From Arthrobacter nitroguajacolicus_D (GTDB lineage: Bacteria; Actinomycetota; Actinomycetes; Actinomycetales; Micrococcaceae), in contig NZ_JAVDSH010000001.1 in the NCBI RefSeq assembly GCF_031455195.1, positions 372,001 to 436,000 on the forward strand: 64,000 nt of DNA, in the 5' to 3' direction. Positions 1-9,938 of the stretch are shown piece after piece. Numbering within the stretch: position 1 is the first letter of the stretch; each line of letters begins with the position of its first letter. The notes beneath the pieces were generated by a model. That model was not told the origin of the DNA and did no database searches. It saw only the letters and a list, made by a program, of their open reading frames with translations. Position numbers and translations under genes: made by a program.

Positions 1-201
1 ATCCTGGACGTTCTCCTGGGCGAGCCGCCCCTGTTCCCCCGCCATCAGGAAGTCGAACTTTCCTGGAAGATCCTTGACCCGTTCGAGGAATACTGGGCCG
101 GGCTCGATGAACAACCGCAACCCTACGCACCCGGCAGCTGGGGACCGGCCTCGGCCGATGCCCTGCTGGCCCGTGACGGACGAACCTGGAGAAGGCCATG
201 A
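1..201 (+). CDS. zwf: Glucose-6-phosphate 1-dehydrogenase, C-terminal end (partial)
   Basis: Only the last 66 codons lie in the window, entering in frame 1 and stopping at TGA 199-201. The visible residues include the segment PFEEYWAGL followed by YAPGSWGPASAD, the typical C-terminus of actinobacterial Zwf, where the conserved tail reads Y..GSWGP..AD. The enzyme oxidises glucose-6-phosphate to 6-phosphogluconolactone with reduction of NADP+, the entry of the oxidative pentose-phosphate pathway. The stop overlaps the ATG of opcA (ATGA), so the two are translationally coupled, as in other actinobacteria. The identification rests on the C-terminal motif and on the opcA-pgl neighbours. Confidence 0.93.
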   Translation: MLDVLLGEPPLFPRHQEVELSWKILDPFEEYWAGLDEQPQPYAPGSWGPASADALLARDGRTWRRP

Positions 202-1139
202 TCGTAGATCTTCCCGATACCACCACTTCCAAGGTCTCCAAGAAGATCACGTCGCTGCGCGAGCAAGGCGGCGTGATCGCCTTGGGCCGTGTCCTGACCT
301 TGGTGGTCGTGACGAAGTCGGGGCTCGAAGAGGAGGCCATCGAGGCCGCCAACGAAGCCAGCCGGGAACACCCCTGCCGGATCATCGTCCTCGCCGACGC
401 CGGCGCTGAAGGCCCGGACCGCTTGGACGCGCAGATCCGCGTGGGCGGCGACGCCGGTGCCTCCGAAGTCATCGTCCTGCGCGGCCACGGCCACATGGCC
501 CACGAAAGCGAATCGCTCGTGGCGGCCCTGCTGCTTCCGGATGCCCCGATCGTTGCCTGGTGGCCGCACGGTGCACCGGAAAGCGCGTGTGAGACCTCGA
601 TTGGCCGCATCGCGCACCGCCGGATCACGGATTCGGCCAACGAACCGGACCCTCGCCTGGCGCTGGAAAACATCCGGTCCACCTACAAGGCCGGTGACAC
701 CGACCTCGCTTGGACCCGACTGACCAACTGGCGCATGCAGCTGGCCGCTGTGTTTGACCAGGTGGACGGTGACCCTGTTTCGGCTGTTGCGGTGGAGGGA
801 GCCTCGGATTCTCCCAGTACGTTGTTGCTCGCTGCCTGGCTGAGCCTTGCCTTGCAGGCACCTGTCACGATTGTGGCGGATCCCGCAGGCACGGGCATCC
901 GACGTGTCCGACTGACCCGAGCCAGCGGCGATGTGCAGTTGTTCCGTCCCGGCCTGTCCGTGGCTGAACTGACGCAGCCGGGACAGCCAGCGCAGCGGAT
1001 CACGCTCCCCCGTCGGAGCCTCAAGGACTGCTTGGCCGAGGAACTGCGTCGGCTTGATCCCGACGAAGTCTTCGGAGAAGTGATTACGATGGGACTGCCA
1101 CTTACCAGCCAGAGGAGAGTCCAGACCAGTGCACGCTGA
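198..1139 (+). CDS. opcA: Glucose-6-phosphate dehydrogenase assembly protein OpcA
   Basis: The 313-residue product matches the actinobacterial OpcA family in length and position. It starts MIVDLPDTTTSKVSKKI and contains the conserved stretch LPDAPIVAWWPHGAP near residues 112-126. OpcA is a non-catalytic partner needed for activity and redox control of glucose-6-phosphate dehydrogenase, and it acts in the cytoplasm. The ATG overlaps the zwf stop by 4 nt and the gene overlaps pgl by 11 nt, so zwf-opcA-pgl form one operon. No enzyme motif is visible, as expected for the family. Confidence 0.95.
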   Translation: MIVDLPDTTTSKVSKKITSLREQGGVIALGRVLTLVVVTKSGLEEEAIEAANEASREHPCRIIVLADAGAEGPDRLDAQIRVGGDAGASEVIVLRGHGHMAHESESLVAALLLPDAPIVAWWPHGAPESACETSIGRIAHRRITDSANEPDPRLALENIRSTYKAGDTDLAWTRLTNWRMQLAAVFDQVDGDPVSAVAVEGASDSPSTLLLAAWLSLALQAPVTIVADPAGTGIRRVRLTRASGDVQLFRPGLSVAELTQPGQPAQRITLPRRSLKDCLAEELRRLDPDEVFGEVITMGLPLTSQRRVQTSAR

Positions 1140-1947
1140 GCCAAGAGTAAGCATCCACCCCGACTCGAAGGTGCTGATGGCTGCCATTGCGGCCCGCCTC
1201 ATCACCAAGCTTGTGGATGTCCAGGACAAACACGGCGAAGCCACGGTAGTCCTGACGGGCGGCACTGTTGGCATTGGAACGTTGAAGGCAGTAGCCGACT
1301 CGGCTGCGGCTCCGGCAGTGGACTGGTCCAAGGTCAACTTCTGGTGGGGCGATGAGCGTTTCGTTGCTGCTAACAGCGATGACAGGAACACGCGCCAGGC
1401 GCACCAGGCGCTTTTGTCGCACCTGGACGTGGATCCGACACGCATACACGAACCTGGATCGGCGGACCAGTTCGCTTCCGCGGAGGAAGCAGCTGCTGCC
1501 TACGCCGATGAATTGAAGGCTGCCGCGGAGGCGGAGCACGCAGCGGACATGTCCGATGACAGGCCGGAACACCCAGGCGTACTCCCCCGCTTCGACATCC
1601 TCCTTCTTGGTGTTGGCCCGGACGCGCACGTAGCGTCACTGTTCCCCGAACAGGCCGGCATTCGCGAGAAAAAGCGCACGGTGGTGGGCGTCGTGAACTC
1701 CCCGAAGCCGCCGCCGTCGCGGATTTCACTGACGCTTCCGGCCATCAACACCGCCCAGGAAATCTGGATGGTCGTGGCAGGTGAGGACAAGGCCGGAGCG
1801 GTAGGGCTCGCCCTTGCCGGCGCCAACCCCGTCCAGGTCCCGGCAGCGGGCCCTGTGGGCCGTTCGCGGACTCTGTGGCTTATTGACGAGAATGCAGCGT
1901 CACGCGTCCCCCAGCAACTCGTCCGGAAGGACCCCGCGGGCGCGTAA
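1129..1947 (+). CDS. pgl: 6-phosphogluconolactonase
   Basis: The 272-residue protein belongs to the DevB/NagB-like sugar-phosphate hydrolase family and hydrolyses 6-phosphogluconolactone to 6-phosphogluconate. Family signatures are the phosphate-binding turn VLTGGTVGIGTL near residues 41-52, the WGDERFV motif near 71-77 and LLGVGPDAHVASLFP near 158-172. The GTG start at 1129 is supported by AGAGGAGAG at 1110-1118, about ten bases upstream. It follows opcA in the operon. Its last 48 bases overlap the convergent rbpA gene. Confidence 0.95.
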   Translation: MHAEPRVSIHPDSKVLMAAIAARLITKLVDVQDKHGEATVVLTGGTVGIGTLKAVADSAAAPAVDWSKVNFWWGDERFVAANSDDRNTRQAHQALLSHLDVDPTRIHEPGSADQFASAEEAAAAYADELKAAAEAEHAADMSDDRPEHPGVLPRFDILLLGVGPDAHVASLFPEQAGIREKKRTVVGVVNSPKPPPSRISLTLPAINTAQEIWMVVAGEDKAGAVGLALAGANPVQVPAAGPVGRSRTLWLIDENAASRVPQQLVRKDPAGA

Positions 1948-2295
1948 CCGCTCCAACGCTCCGGCCAGGACCACTTCGGCGTCCTGGCTGGAGCGTCTCT
2001 CTTTAACGTAATCCAAGTGGGACTTGAAGATTTCGTCCTCAGGCCGCGACGATGCCGGGTGACTGGGATCCCTTGAAGCAGGCAGTCCACATTTGGGGCA
2101 ATCCCACGCCTTGGGTATCTGCTCGTCCGGTAGTTTGAGGAAGACCAGCTGGGTTTCGTGTCCCTTGGCGCACCAGTATGGGACCCGGATACGGGGCAGC
2201 TGTTGCCCTTCGCCGTGGTCGCTCTGATTTCTGGGTTCGGATCCTTGGGTGACCCCCACTCGGGTGCCCCGGTAACCTGGCGTGCCATGAACCAT
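1900..2295 (-). CDS. rbpA: RNA polymerase-binding protein RbpA
   Basis: The 131-residue protein starts MVHGTPGYRGTRVG, has a zinc-ribbon-like set (C and H in YWCAKGHE, then CPKCG) around residues 42-72, and ends in a sigma-interaction segment around FKSHLDYVKERRS. RbpA binds RNA polymerase and the primary sigma factor and stabilises open complexes at actinobacterial promoters. The reading frame continues further upstream, but ATG 2295 is chosen because the family begins with this MVHG segment and AGGGG sits seven bases upstream. TAGGGG at 2303-2308 could also be a weak -10 for a leaderless mRNA. The gene converges on pgl and overlaps it by 48 bases. Confidence 0.9.
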   Translation of the reverse strand: MVHGTPGYRGTRVGVTQGSEPRNQSDHGEGQQLPRIRVPYWCAKGHETQLVFLKLPDEQIPKAWDCPKCGLPASRDPSHPASSRPEDEIFKSHLDYVKERRSSQDAEVVLAGALERLRARGVLPDELLGDA

Positions 2296-2410
2296 TTTCG
2301 AACCCCTAGCGAGTCGGTGGTCGGCCGTCACGGCCCTGCGGCCTCGCGGCCAACACGGCCATTCTAATGCGGGGAGCCCGACGGCGGCACTGCTGTTTGG
2401 TGCGGGGCAA

Positions 2411-2447
2411 GAAAAAAGGGGAGGTTCCTGTGAAGGAACCTCCCCTT
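2411..2447 (-). terminator. Rho-independent terminator after secG
   Basis: A perfect 13-bp inverted repeat (arms 2416-2428 and 2435-2447, six-base loop) lies 12 bases beyond the secG stop. Read on the minus strand it ends in a run of T residues (AAAAAA at 2412-2417 on the plus strand). This is the strongest intrinsic terminator in the window. It should close the gap-pgk-tpiA-secG transcript before rbpA. Confidence 0.9.
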
Positions 2448-2458
2448 GCCAGGAACGA

Positions 2459-2716
2459 CTAGGAGTCGCCGCCCGAAGCAAAACGCATGATCAGGCCCAA
2501 GCCAATGATGACTACGCCCCAGGTAATTCCGAGAATGATGGTGAAGCGGTTCAGGTTGCGCTCGGCAACACCTGAGGAGCTCAGACCTGAACTCATTCCA
2601 CCACCGAACATGTCGGACAGACCGCCGCCACGTCCCTTATGCAGGAGGATGAGCAGCGTCAGCAGGAGGCTGGTGATGCCCAGCAGGATCTGCAGAATGA
2701 CTTGAAGAACGTCCAC
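2459..2716 (-). CDS. secG: Preprotein translocase subunit SecG
   Basis: The 85-residue protein has two membrane helices (about residues 5-26 and 58-78) flanking the SecG loop with LLHKGRGGGLSDMFGGG. SecG is the small auxiliary subunit of the SecYEG protein-conducting channel. The GTG start at 2716 is preceded by GAAAGG. It lies 36 bases downstream of tpiA at the end of the glycolytic operon, its usual place in actinobacteria, and is followed by a strong terminator. Confidence 0.95.
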   Translation of the reverse strand: MDVLQVILQILLGITSLLLTLLILLHKGRGGGLSDMFGGGMSSGLSSSGVAERNLNRFTIILGITWGVVIIGLGLIMRFASGGDS

Positions 2717-2752
2717 GACGGCCTTTCGAAGAAGCGGAAATCGGGAGCCGGA

Positions 2753-3568
2753 CTAGTCAGTGACCAGGTGGTTCTCGAACCTGACAATGTTAGCAAACTC
2801 CGCGGGGTCCAGGCTGGCGCCACCCACAAGCAAACCGTCGACGTCGCTTTCTGCCATGATTGCCGCGGCGTTGTTGGCCTTGACGGAACCGCCATACAGC
2901 AACCGTGTCTTGGACGCGACCGTTTCGTCAAAGAGCACGGCAAGTTCGGCACGGATGGCAGCACACATTTCCTGGGCATCCTCAGGACCGGCTACTTCCC
3001 CGGTTCCAATGGCCCAGACGGGCTCGTAGGCTACTACAAGCTCAGCCGCCTGCTCGGCCGCAAGACCCTCAACACCGGCCCTCAACTGGGCCAGCGTGTG
3101 CTCAACGTGTGTTCCGGCCTGGCGGACTTCCAGGCCCTCTCCCACGCAGAGCACCGGAGTGAGGCTATGGCGGAAGGCTGCCTTGACCTTGGCGTTGAGG
3201 ACTTCGTCGGATTCGCTGTGGATGGTGCGGCGTTCACTGTGTCCCACCAGGACGTAGGCGCAGCCCAGCTTGTTGAGGAACTGTCCGGAGATGTCTCCGG
3301 TGTAAGCACCGGAGTCGAACTGGGACAGGTCCTGGCCGCCGTAGACAACGTCCAGGTCGTCACCCTGCACCAAGGTTTGGACGCCGCGGAGATCGGTGAA
3401 CGGAGGGAAGACGGCCACCTCCACCCGGTTGTAGTCGTGCTTGGCATCGGACAGGGTCCAGGCAAGCTTCTGCAGCAAGGTGATGCCCTGGACGTGGTCC
3501 ATGTTCATCTTCCAGTTGCCGGCGATGAAGGGCTTGCGGACGAAGTTGCCGTTGGCAGAGGTAGTCAC
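2753..3568 (-). CDS. tpiA: Triosephosphate isomerase
   Basis: The 271-residue enzyme interconverts dihydroxyacetone phosphate and glyceraldehyde-3-phosphate. Active-site motifs are complete: GNWKMN with Lys20, VGHSERR with the electrophilic His, YEPVWAIGTG with the catalytic Glu, and the phosphate-binding LYGGSVK. The GTG start at 3568 follows GGAG with five bases between. The gene lies 75 bases downstream of pgk and is co-oriented with gap and pgk, so these three form a glycolytic operon ending in secG. Confidence 0.97.
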   Translation of the reverse strand: MTTSANGNFVRKPFIAGNWKMNMDHVQGITLLQKLAWTLSDAKHDYNRVEVAVFPPFTDLRGVQTLVQGDDLDVVYGGQDLSQFDSGAYTGDISGQFLNKLGCAYVLVGHSERRTIHSESDEVLNAKVKAAFRHSLTPVLCVGEGLEVRQAGTHVEHTLAQLRAGVEGLAAEQAAELVVAYEPVWAIGTGEVAGPEDAQEMCAAIRAELAVLFDETVASKTRLLYGGSVKANNAAAIMAESDVDGLLVGGASLDPAEFANIVRFENHLVTD

Positions 3569-3643
3569 ATGAACTCCAAAGATTACGTTGAGATGTGGAA
3601 CGGCCGGCAGGACGCATGCGCGTCCTGCCGGCCGGTTTGGTGC

Positions 3644-4870
<1,227 letters not shown>

Positions 4871-4876
4871 GTGTCT

Positions 4877-4882
4877 ACCCTA
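4877..4882 (-). promoter_or_regulatory. Possible -10 element (TAGGGT) of pgk
   Basis: On the minus strand TAGGGT ends six bases before the pgk ATG and includes the TAG stop of gap. The spacing matches the leaderless promoters elsewhere in the window. The same bases also provide an AGGG ribosome-binding site, so the call is ambiguous. Confidence 0.35.
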
Positions 4883-5890
4883 GCCCAGCTTGGATGCGAC
4901 GAGCTCCGTGAGGTCTACGAGGCGGTTGGAGTAACCCCACTCGTTGTCATACCAGGAAACAACCTTGACCTGGTTGCCAATGACCTTGGTGAGGCCGGAG
5001 TCGAAGATGGACGACGCCGGGTCGCCAACGATGTCCGAGGAGACGATCGGGGCGTCCGTGTAGGACAGGATGCCTGCCCACTGCTCGGACTCTGCTGCGG
5101 CCTTCACAGCGGCGTTGACTTCCTCGACCGTTACTTCGCGGGAAACCGTAACCGTGAGGTCCGTTGCGGAGCCGGTGGGGACGGGAACGCGGATGGCGTA
5201 GCCGTCGAGCTTGCCCTTGAGCTCCGGCAGGACCAGGCCGATTGCCTTGGCGGCACCGGTGGAGGTGGGAACCATGTTGATGGCAGCAGCGCGGGCACGG
5301 CGGAGGTCGCCGTGCGGGCCGTCCTGCAGGTTCTGGTCGGCCGTGTAGGCGTGCACCGTGGTCATGAGGCCACGCTCGATGCCGAAGGCGTCGTTGACAA
5401 CCTTGGCCAGCGGGCCGAGGCAGTTGGTGGTGCAGGACGCGTTGGAGATGATGTTGTGCGCTGCGGGGTCGTAGAGCTCGTGGTTCACGCCCATGACGAT
5501 CGTGATGTCTTCGTCGCTGGCAGGTGCCGAGATGAGGACCTTCTTGGCTCCGGCGTCGATGTGCTTCTGCGCCGCGGCGGCCTTGGTGAAGAAGCCGGTG
5601 GACTCGATAACGATGTCCACGCCCAGCTCGCCCCACGGAAGGTTCGCGGGATCGCGCTCTGCCAGGACCTTGATCGACTTGCCGTCGACAACCAGGTTTC
5701 CATCGACAACTTCCACGGTCTGGGCGAGGCGTCCACCGACGGAGTCGTACTTCAGGAGGTGGGCGAGGGTCTCGGGGCTGGTGAGGTCGTTGACTGCGAC
5801 GATCTCAAGGTCTGCGCCCTGGGCCAGTGCTGCGCGGAAGTAGTTGCGGCCGATGCGGCCGAAGCCGTTGATACCAATACGGGTGGTCAC
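4880..5890 (-). CDS. gap: Type I glyceraldehyde-3-phosphate dehydrogenase
   Basis: The 336-residue enzyme carries the NAD-binding start IGINGFGRIGRNYFRAAL and the catalytic SNASCTTNCLGP near residues 150-161. It oxidises glyceraldehyde-3-phosphate to 1,3-bisphosphoglycerate. The GTG start at 5890 follows AAGGAG eleven bases upstream. It is the first gene of the gap-pgk-tpiA-secG operon, and the 270-base region up to sodA should hold its promoter, although I could not single out convincing -35/-10 boxes there. Confidence 0.97.
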   Translation of the reverse strand: MTTRIGINGFGRIGRNYFRAALAQGADLEIVAVNDLTSPETLAHLLKYDSVGGRLAQTVEVVDGNLVVDGKSIKVLAERDPANLPWGELGVDIVIESTGFFTKAAAAQKHIDAGAKKVLISAPASDEDITIVMGVNHELYDPAAHNIISNASCTTNCLGPLAKVVNDAFGIERGLMTTVHAYTADQNLQDGPHGDLRRARAAAINMVPTSTGAAKAIGLVLPELKGKLDGYAIRVPVPTGSATDLTVTVSREVTVEEVNAAVKAAAESEQWAGILSYTDAPIVSSDIVGDPASSIFDSGLTKVIGNQVKVVSWYDNEWGYSNRLVDLTELVASKLG

Positions 5891-6060
5891 TATGTGTCAA
5901 TCTCCTTGGTGCTCTTGCAAGCACGCCTAGTGAGTCGGATCAGATATTTCCAACTAACAGACCCCGCACGCCGTTGGGCAGAGGTGATTATCAGATCGGA
6001 GGGCGACCAGCCACGTTGCTGAAGGCTAACCGCCTTCCGTGATCCATCTTACGTTTAACT

Positions 6061-6092
6061 AAGCCTGCCCCCGCAACTGCGGAGGCAGGCTT
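6061..6092. terminator. Hairpin between sodA and gap, probable terminator
   Basis: AAGCCTGCC (6061-6069) and GGCAGGCTT (6084-6092) pair perfectly, with an inner CCGC/GCGG stem and a four-base loop. It sits about 70 bases beyond the sodA stop. The flanking U tract is weak on both sides. It most likely ends the sodA transcript before the gap promoter. Confidence 0.6.
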
Positions 6093-6160
6093 TCCAGCAT
6101 TTAGCCGGAATTCACGCTAAAAGTGACTTTTGTTACATCTGCGTGAACCGGAGCTCACCA

Positions 6161-6784
6161 CTAGAGGACGATGAGGCCCGTGGCGTTGGTGCGTGCGGCT
6201 TCGAAGCGCTTGGCTACGTCTGCCCAGTTTGCGATGTTCCAGAATGCCTTGACGTAGTCAGCCTTGACGTTCACGTAGTCCAGGTAGAAGGCGTGCTCCC
6301 ACATGTCCAGCATCAGCAGCGGAGTGGTGCCGAGTGCAACGTTGCCCTGCTGATCGTAAAGCTGCTCGATGACCAGGTTTCCACCGATGGGCTCGTAGGC
6401 CAGGAAAGCCCAGCCGGAACCCTGCAGGGCCAGTGCGGCAGCGCTGAACTGTGCACGGAAGGCATCGAACGAACCGAAAGCGTCGTCGATGGCTGCTGCG
6501 AGTTCGCCTTCAGGCTTGTCGCCACCGTCCGGGGAAATGTTGTTCCAGAAAACGGAGTGGTTGATGTGGCCACCGGTGTGGAACGCGAGGTCCTTGGAGA
6601 GGCGGTTGATGTTGGCGAAGTCGCCCTTGTCGCGTGCTTCAGCGAGCTGGGAGAGCGCGTTGTTGGCGCCTGCGACGTAGGCCGCATGGTGCTTGCTGTG
6701 GTGCAGCTCCATGATCTTTGCCGAAATGTGCGGCTCGAGTGCTGCGTAGTCGTAGCCGAGCTCGGGCAGAACGTACTCTGTCAC
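6161..6784 (-). CDS. sodA: Superoxide dismutase (Mn/Fe family)
   Basis: The 207-residue enzyme dismutates superoxide. The metal ligands are visible in HHSKHHAAYV, in HTGGHINHSVFW and in DMWEHAFYLDY. GTG 6784 is taken as the start because GGAGG lies six bases upstream and gives the family N-terminus M-TEYVLPELGYDY; the in-frame TTG at 6796 is part of that ribosome-binding site. The gene lies alone between whiA and gap, with 170-270 base gaps on both sides, so it is probably transcribed by itself. Metal preference (Mn versus Fe) cannot be settled from sequence alone. Confidence 0.95.
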   Translation of the reverse strand: MTEYVLPELGYDYAALEPHISAKIMELHHSKHHAAYVAGANNALSQLAEARDKGDFANINRLSKDLAFHTGGHINHSVFWNNISPDGGDKPEGELAAAIDDAFGSFDAFRAQFSAAALALQGSGWAFLAYEPIGGNLVIEQLYDQQGNVALGTTPLLMLDMWEHAFYLDYVNVKADYVKAFWNIANWADVAKRFEAARTNATGLIVL

Positions 6785-6958
6785 GAAATCCTCCAATGTA
6801 ATGGACTGAAGTCCGGGTTGGTAACTCTCGTTATTTCATCCGGCCAGCGGACCGGCCGGAAATCCTTGGCGAAGAAGCCTGCTCTTGCCTCCACCGGGAA
6901 CAACCCGCGGGGCCCTCGCAGTATTTCCTCCGCACTTTTTCGATTCTATGGGTGCGGG

Positions 6959-7939
6959 CTACTCGTCCATCATTTCGGGAGTCACATTTGCCTCAGTGCC
7001 CGGGATACCCAAGTCCAACGCACGCTTGTCGGCCATGGCCAGCAGGCGGCGGATGCGGCCCGCAATGGCGTCCTTGGTCATGGGCGGATCAGCGAGCCGG
7101 CCCAATTCATCCAGGCTTGCCTGCTTGTGGGCAACACGGAGCTCCCCCGCGTACTTCAGGTGGTCCGGTACGTCGTCGCCCAGGATCTCCAGGGCGCGGT
7201 CCACCCTTGCGCCGGCCGCAACGGCGGCCTGGGCTGAGCGGCGCAGGTTGGCATCATCGAAGTTGGCAAGCCTGTTGGCCGTGGCCCTGACTTCCTTGCG
7301 CATCCGCCGTTCCTCCCAGACCATGAGTGCGTCATGGGCACCCATACGGGTCAGGAGGGTCGCGATGGTGTCGCCGTCACGGATCACCACGCGGTCCACA
7401 CCACGCACTTCGCGGGCCTTGGCCTGGATCCCGAGCCGCCGGGCCGCACCCACCAGGGCAAGGGCCGATTCGGGTCCGGGACACGTCACCTCCAGGGATG
7501 AGGAACGTCCCGGCTCCGTCAGGGAACCGTGTGCGAGGAAAGCACCCCGCCAGACAGCCTCGGCGTCGGCTGCTGAACCGTTCACGACAACCGATGGGAG
7601 TCCCCGCACCGGCCGGCCCCGCCCATCCAAGAGGCCCGTCTGCCGGGCCAGGGCCTCGCCGTCCCGGACCACGCGGACAACGTAGCGGCTCCCCCGGCGC
7701 AGGCCACCACCGGAAACCACGATGATTTCGCTCTGGTGGCCGTAAACCTCGGCGATCGCGGCGCGCAGGCGCCGTGCCGTGGAGGCCAGGTCTACTTCGG
7801 CCTCAATGACGATGCGCCCTGAAATGATGTGCAAGCCGCCCGCAAAGCGCAGCATTGCTGAAACCTCGGCCTTGCGGACCGAAGATTTCTTGATGTCCAG
7901 CCGGGACAGTTCGTCCTTGACCGACGCAGTAAGTGCCAT
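6959..7939 (-). CDS. whiA: DNA-binding developmental regulator WhiA
   Basis: The 326-residue protein has the WhiA layout: an N-terminal LAGLIDADG-homing-endonuclease-like half (starting MALTASVKDELSRL) and a C-terminal helix-turn-helix half with RRLANFDDANLRRSAQAA-like and LGRLADPPMTKDAIAGR segments. In streptomycetes it activates sporulation-division genes with WhiB. In non-sporulating actinobacteria it is conserved but its role is less clear. ATG 7939 follows AGGAA. It ends the rapZ-yvcK-whiA operon, 9 bases after yvcK. Confidence 0.95.
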   Translation of the reverse strand: MALTASVKDELSRLDIKKSSVRKAEVSAMLRFAGGLHIISGRIVIEAEVDLASTARRLRAAIAEVYGHQSEIIVVSGGGLRRGSRYVVRVVRDGEALARQTGLLDGRGRPVRGLPSVVVNGSAADAEAVWRGAFLAHGSLTEPGRSSSLEVTCPGPESALALVGAARRLGIQAKAREVRGVDRVVIRDGDTIATLLTRMGAHDALMVWEERRMRKEVRATANRLANFDDANLRRSAQAAVAAGARVDRALEILGDDVPDHLKYAGELRVAHKQASLDELGRLADPPMTKDAIAGRIRRLLAMADKRALDLGIPGTEANVTPEMMDE

Positions 7940-7948
7940 CGTGTGTTC

Positions 7949-8965
7949 CTAACTGTTCCCGAAAATATCGTGGTACGCCGCTGCCAGCAGCAATGGATCA
8001 TGGACGGGGCGGCGCCTCGACGCCCCTACTCTACCCAACACCACTTCGGCACCGAGCATCCCGGCAGCCTTTTCGAAGGCCTTCAGATCCTGGATCGCAG
8101 CGGGGTCGGCAAGAACCACATCCACGCTGAACTCGGGTGCATAACGGCGCAGGACGTCCAAATGGTCAGCGGCCGTCATACCTGAGGTTTCCTTGGTCTC
8201 CACGTCCAGGTTCATGGTCAGGCAGCGCTTGGCCGCGGTGTCCCCGAGCGCTTGGCGAAGCTCAGGTAGCAGCAGATGCGGGAGCACCGAGGTGTACCAT
8301 GAGCCGGGTCCAAGGATCACCCAGTCGGCCAGTTCGATGGCGGTAAGCGCTTCCGTGCAGGCGGGAGCCGCTTCGGGAAGGAGAGTGACATCCTCCAGTT
8401 TCCCCGCCACGGCGCATTTCGCCTGGCCCCGGACGGTCTGCAGTTCATAGCCGCCGCCCGGAAGCTGCACCCTTGCCTGGCCCTCAATGGTGAGGGGAAC
8501 ACTGGACATGGGCAGCACTTGCCCGCGGGCGCCGAGCAAGGCTCCCGCCCATTTCAGTCCGGCGACGGTGTCGCCAAGCAACTCCCACAGCGTGACGATG
8601 AGCAGGTTGCCCATGGCATGGTTGTCCAGCGACCCGCCCTTGGCAGAGCCGGCGTCGAAGCGGTGCTGCATGACATCGCGCCAGGTACGTCCCCAGTCGG
8701 TATCGTCGCAGAGCGCACTCAAAGCCATCCGCAGGTCCCCGGGCGGGAGGACGCCGTACTCGTCGCGGAGACGCCCGGACGAACCGCCGTCGTCCGCTAC
8801 CGTGACGATTGCCGTCAGCTCGGAGGTAAGCAGCCGCAGGGCGGACAGTGACGCCGCCAGTCCGTGGCCGCCGCCCAAGGCGACCACCGACGGGCTTTTC
8901 TTCTGTTGGCTGCCGGGGACGCCCTTCGGGGGAATGAGCGGCAGCGGGCCCGTCAGGACCCCCAC
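7949..8965 (-). CDS. yvcK: YvcK family UDP-sugar-binding protein (CofD-like fold)
   Basis: The 338-residue protein has the CofD/YvcK N-terminus VVALGGGHGLAASLSALR followed by VTVADDGGSSGRLR. Family members bind UDP-GlcNAc or related nucleotide sugars and influence gluconeogenic growth and cell-wall synthesis. They lack the F420 transferase activity of CofD. The GTG start shares a base with the rapZ stop (TAGTG), indicating coupling within the rapZ-yvcK-whiA operon. Confidence 0.93.
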   Translation of the reverse strand: MGVLTGPLPLIPPKGVPGSQQKKSPSVVALGGGHGLAASLSALRLLTSELTAIVTVADDGGSSGRLRDEYGVLPPGDLRMALSALCDDTDWGRTWRDVMQHRFDAGSAKGGSLDNHAMGNLLIVTLWELLGDTVAGLKWAGALLGARGQVLPMSSVPLTIEGQARVQLPGGGYELQTVRGQAKCAVAGKLEDVTLLPEAAPACTEALTAIELADWVILGPGSWYTSVLPHLLLPELRQALGDTAAKRCLTMNLDVETKETSGMTAADHLDVLRRYAPEFSVDVVLADPAAIQDLKAFEKAAGMLGAEVVLGRVGASRRRPVHDPLLLAAAYHDIFGNS

Positions 8966-9885
8966 TATTCGCGCCCCAGGTCGCGGTGGGTGGTGGTAAC
9001 GGTGACGCGGGGATACTGCGCCAGGCGCTTGGAAAGCTCGACGGCGACGGCCACCGAACGGTGCTTGCCTCCGGTGCAGCCCACAGCCAAGGTGGCGTAG
9101 TGCTTGTTTTCCTGGCGGTAGCCGTCCAGTACCGGCTCCAAGGCACTGACGTAGCGGTCAACGAACTCGTGGACGCCATCAGCGGCCAGGACGTAGTTGC
9201 TGACGTCCTCATCCAAGCCGGTGTGCGGCCGGAGTTGCGGAACCCAGTGCGGGTTGGGAATGAAACGCGCGTCGGCGACGAAGTTCGCGTCCACGGGCAG
9301 CCCGTACTTGAAGCCGAAGCTCATGACGTTCAACCGCAGGGTGACAGGTCCGGTGTCGCTGAACAGCTCGGTGATGGCCGTGGCAAGTCCGTGGACGTTG
9401 AACTCGGTGGTGTCCAGGACGACGTCAGCATGCTCGCGCAGTTCCCGCAGGACCTCGCGCTCGATACCGATGCCATCGAGGATCCGTCCGCCGCCCTGAA
9501 GCGGGTGGGGCCTGCGGCCTTGCTCGAAGCGGCGGACCAGCACTTCGTCGCTGGCGTCAAGGAACAACACCCGGAAAGTGATGCCTGTGGCGCTGAGCGC
9601 ACCCAGGGCCGTCTGGATGTCGGTGAAGAGGTCCTTGCTGCGGACATCGACCACCACGGCCAGTTTAGGAATCGATTTGGGGGCGTGCGAAACGATTTCA
9701 GCCAGGGTGCCCAGCATTTGTGGGGGCAAGTTGTCCACGACATACCAGCCGTGGTCTTCCAAGGCATCGGAAGCCGTGCTGCGGCCAGCCCCTGACATGC
9801 CAGTGACTACCAGCAGCTCCGCCTCCGGTGGCTTGACGGGCGTGAGGCCGTCCTGCTCCGTGCCGGACCCTGTTGCCTCATCCAT
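8965..9885 (-). CDS. rapZ: RNase adapter / nucleotide-binding protein RapZ
   Basis: The 306-residue P-loop protein has Walker A GMSGAGRSTA near residues 30-39 and the C-terminal signature VGCTGGKHRSVAV. In E. coli RapZ controls GlmZ decay and amino-sugar synthesis. In actinobacteria the RNA role is not established, though clustering with yvcK suggests a link to cell-wall precursor control. ATG 9885 is preferred over TTG 9888 because GGGGA lies seven bases before the ATG. Confidence 0.93.
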   Translation of the reverse strand: MDEATGSGTEQDGLTPVKPPEAELLVVTGMSGAGRSTASDALEDHGWYVVDNLPPQMLGTLAEIVSHAPKSIPKLAVVVDVRSKDLFTDIQTALGALSATGITFRVLFLDASDEVLVRRFEQGRRPHPLQGGGRILDGIGIEREVLRELREHADVVLDTTEFNVHGLATAITELFSDTGPVTLRLNVMSFGFKYGLPVDANFVADARFIPNPHWVPQLRPHTGLDEDVSNYVLAADGVHEFVDRYVSALEPVLDGYRQENKHYATLAVGCTGGKHRSVAVAVELSKRLAQYPRVTVTTTHRDLGRE

Positions 9886-9938
9886 CAAGTGTTCCCCGTT
9901 CAGTTCGGAATGGTCGTTGCAGCAAGTTCTTACCCTAA

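Noticed and set aside
6840..6860. CCGGCC...GGCCGG inverted repeat upstream of sodA
   Set aside because: A seven-base GC-only stem is expected by chance in this composition and has no T tract. It may be a weak whiA terminator but is not supportable.
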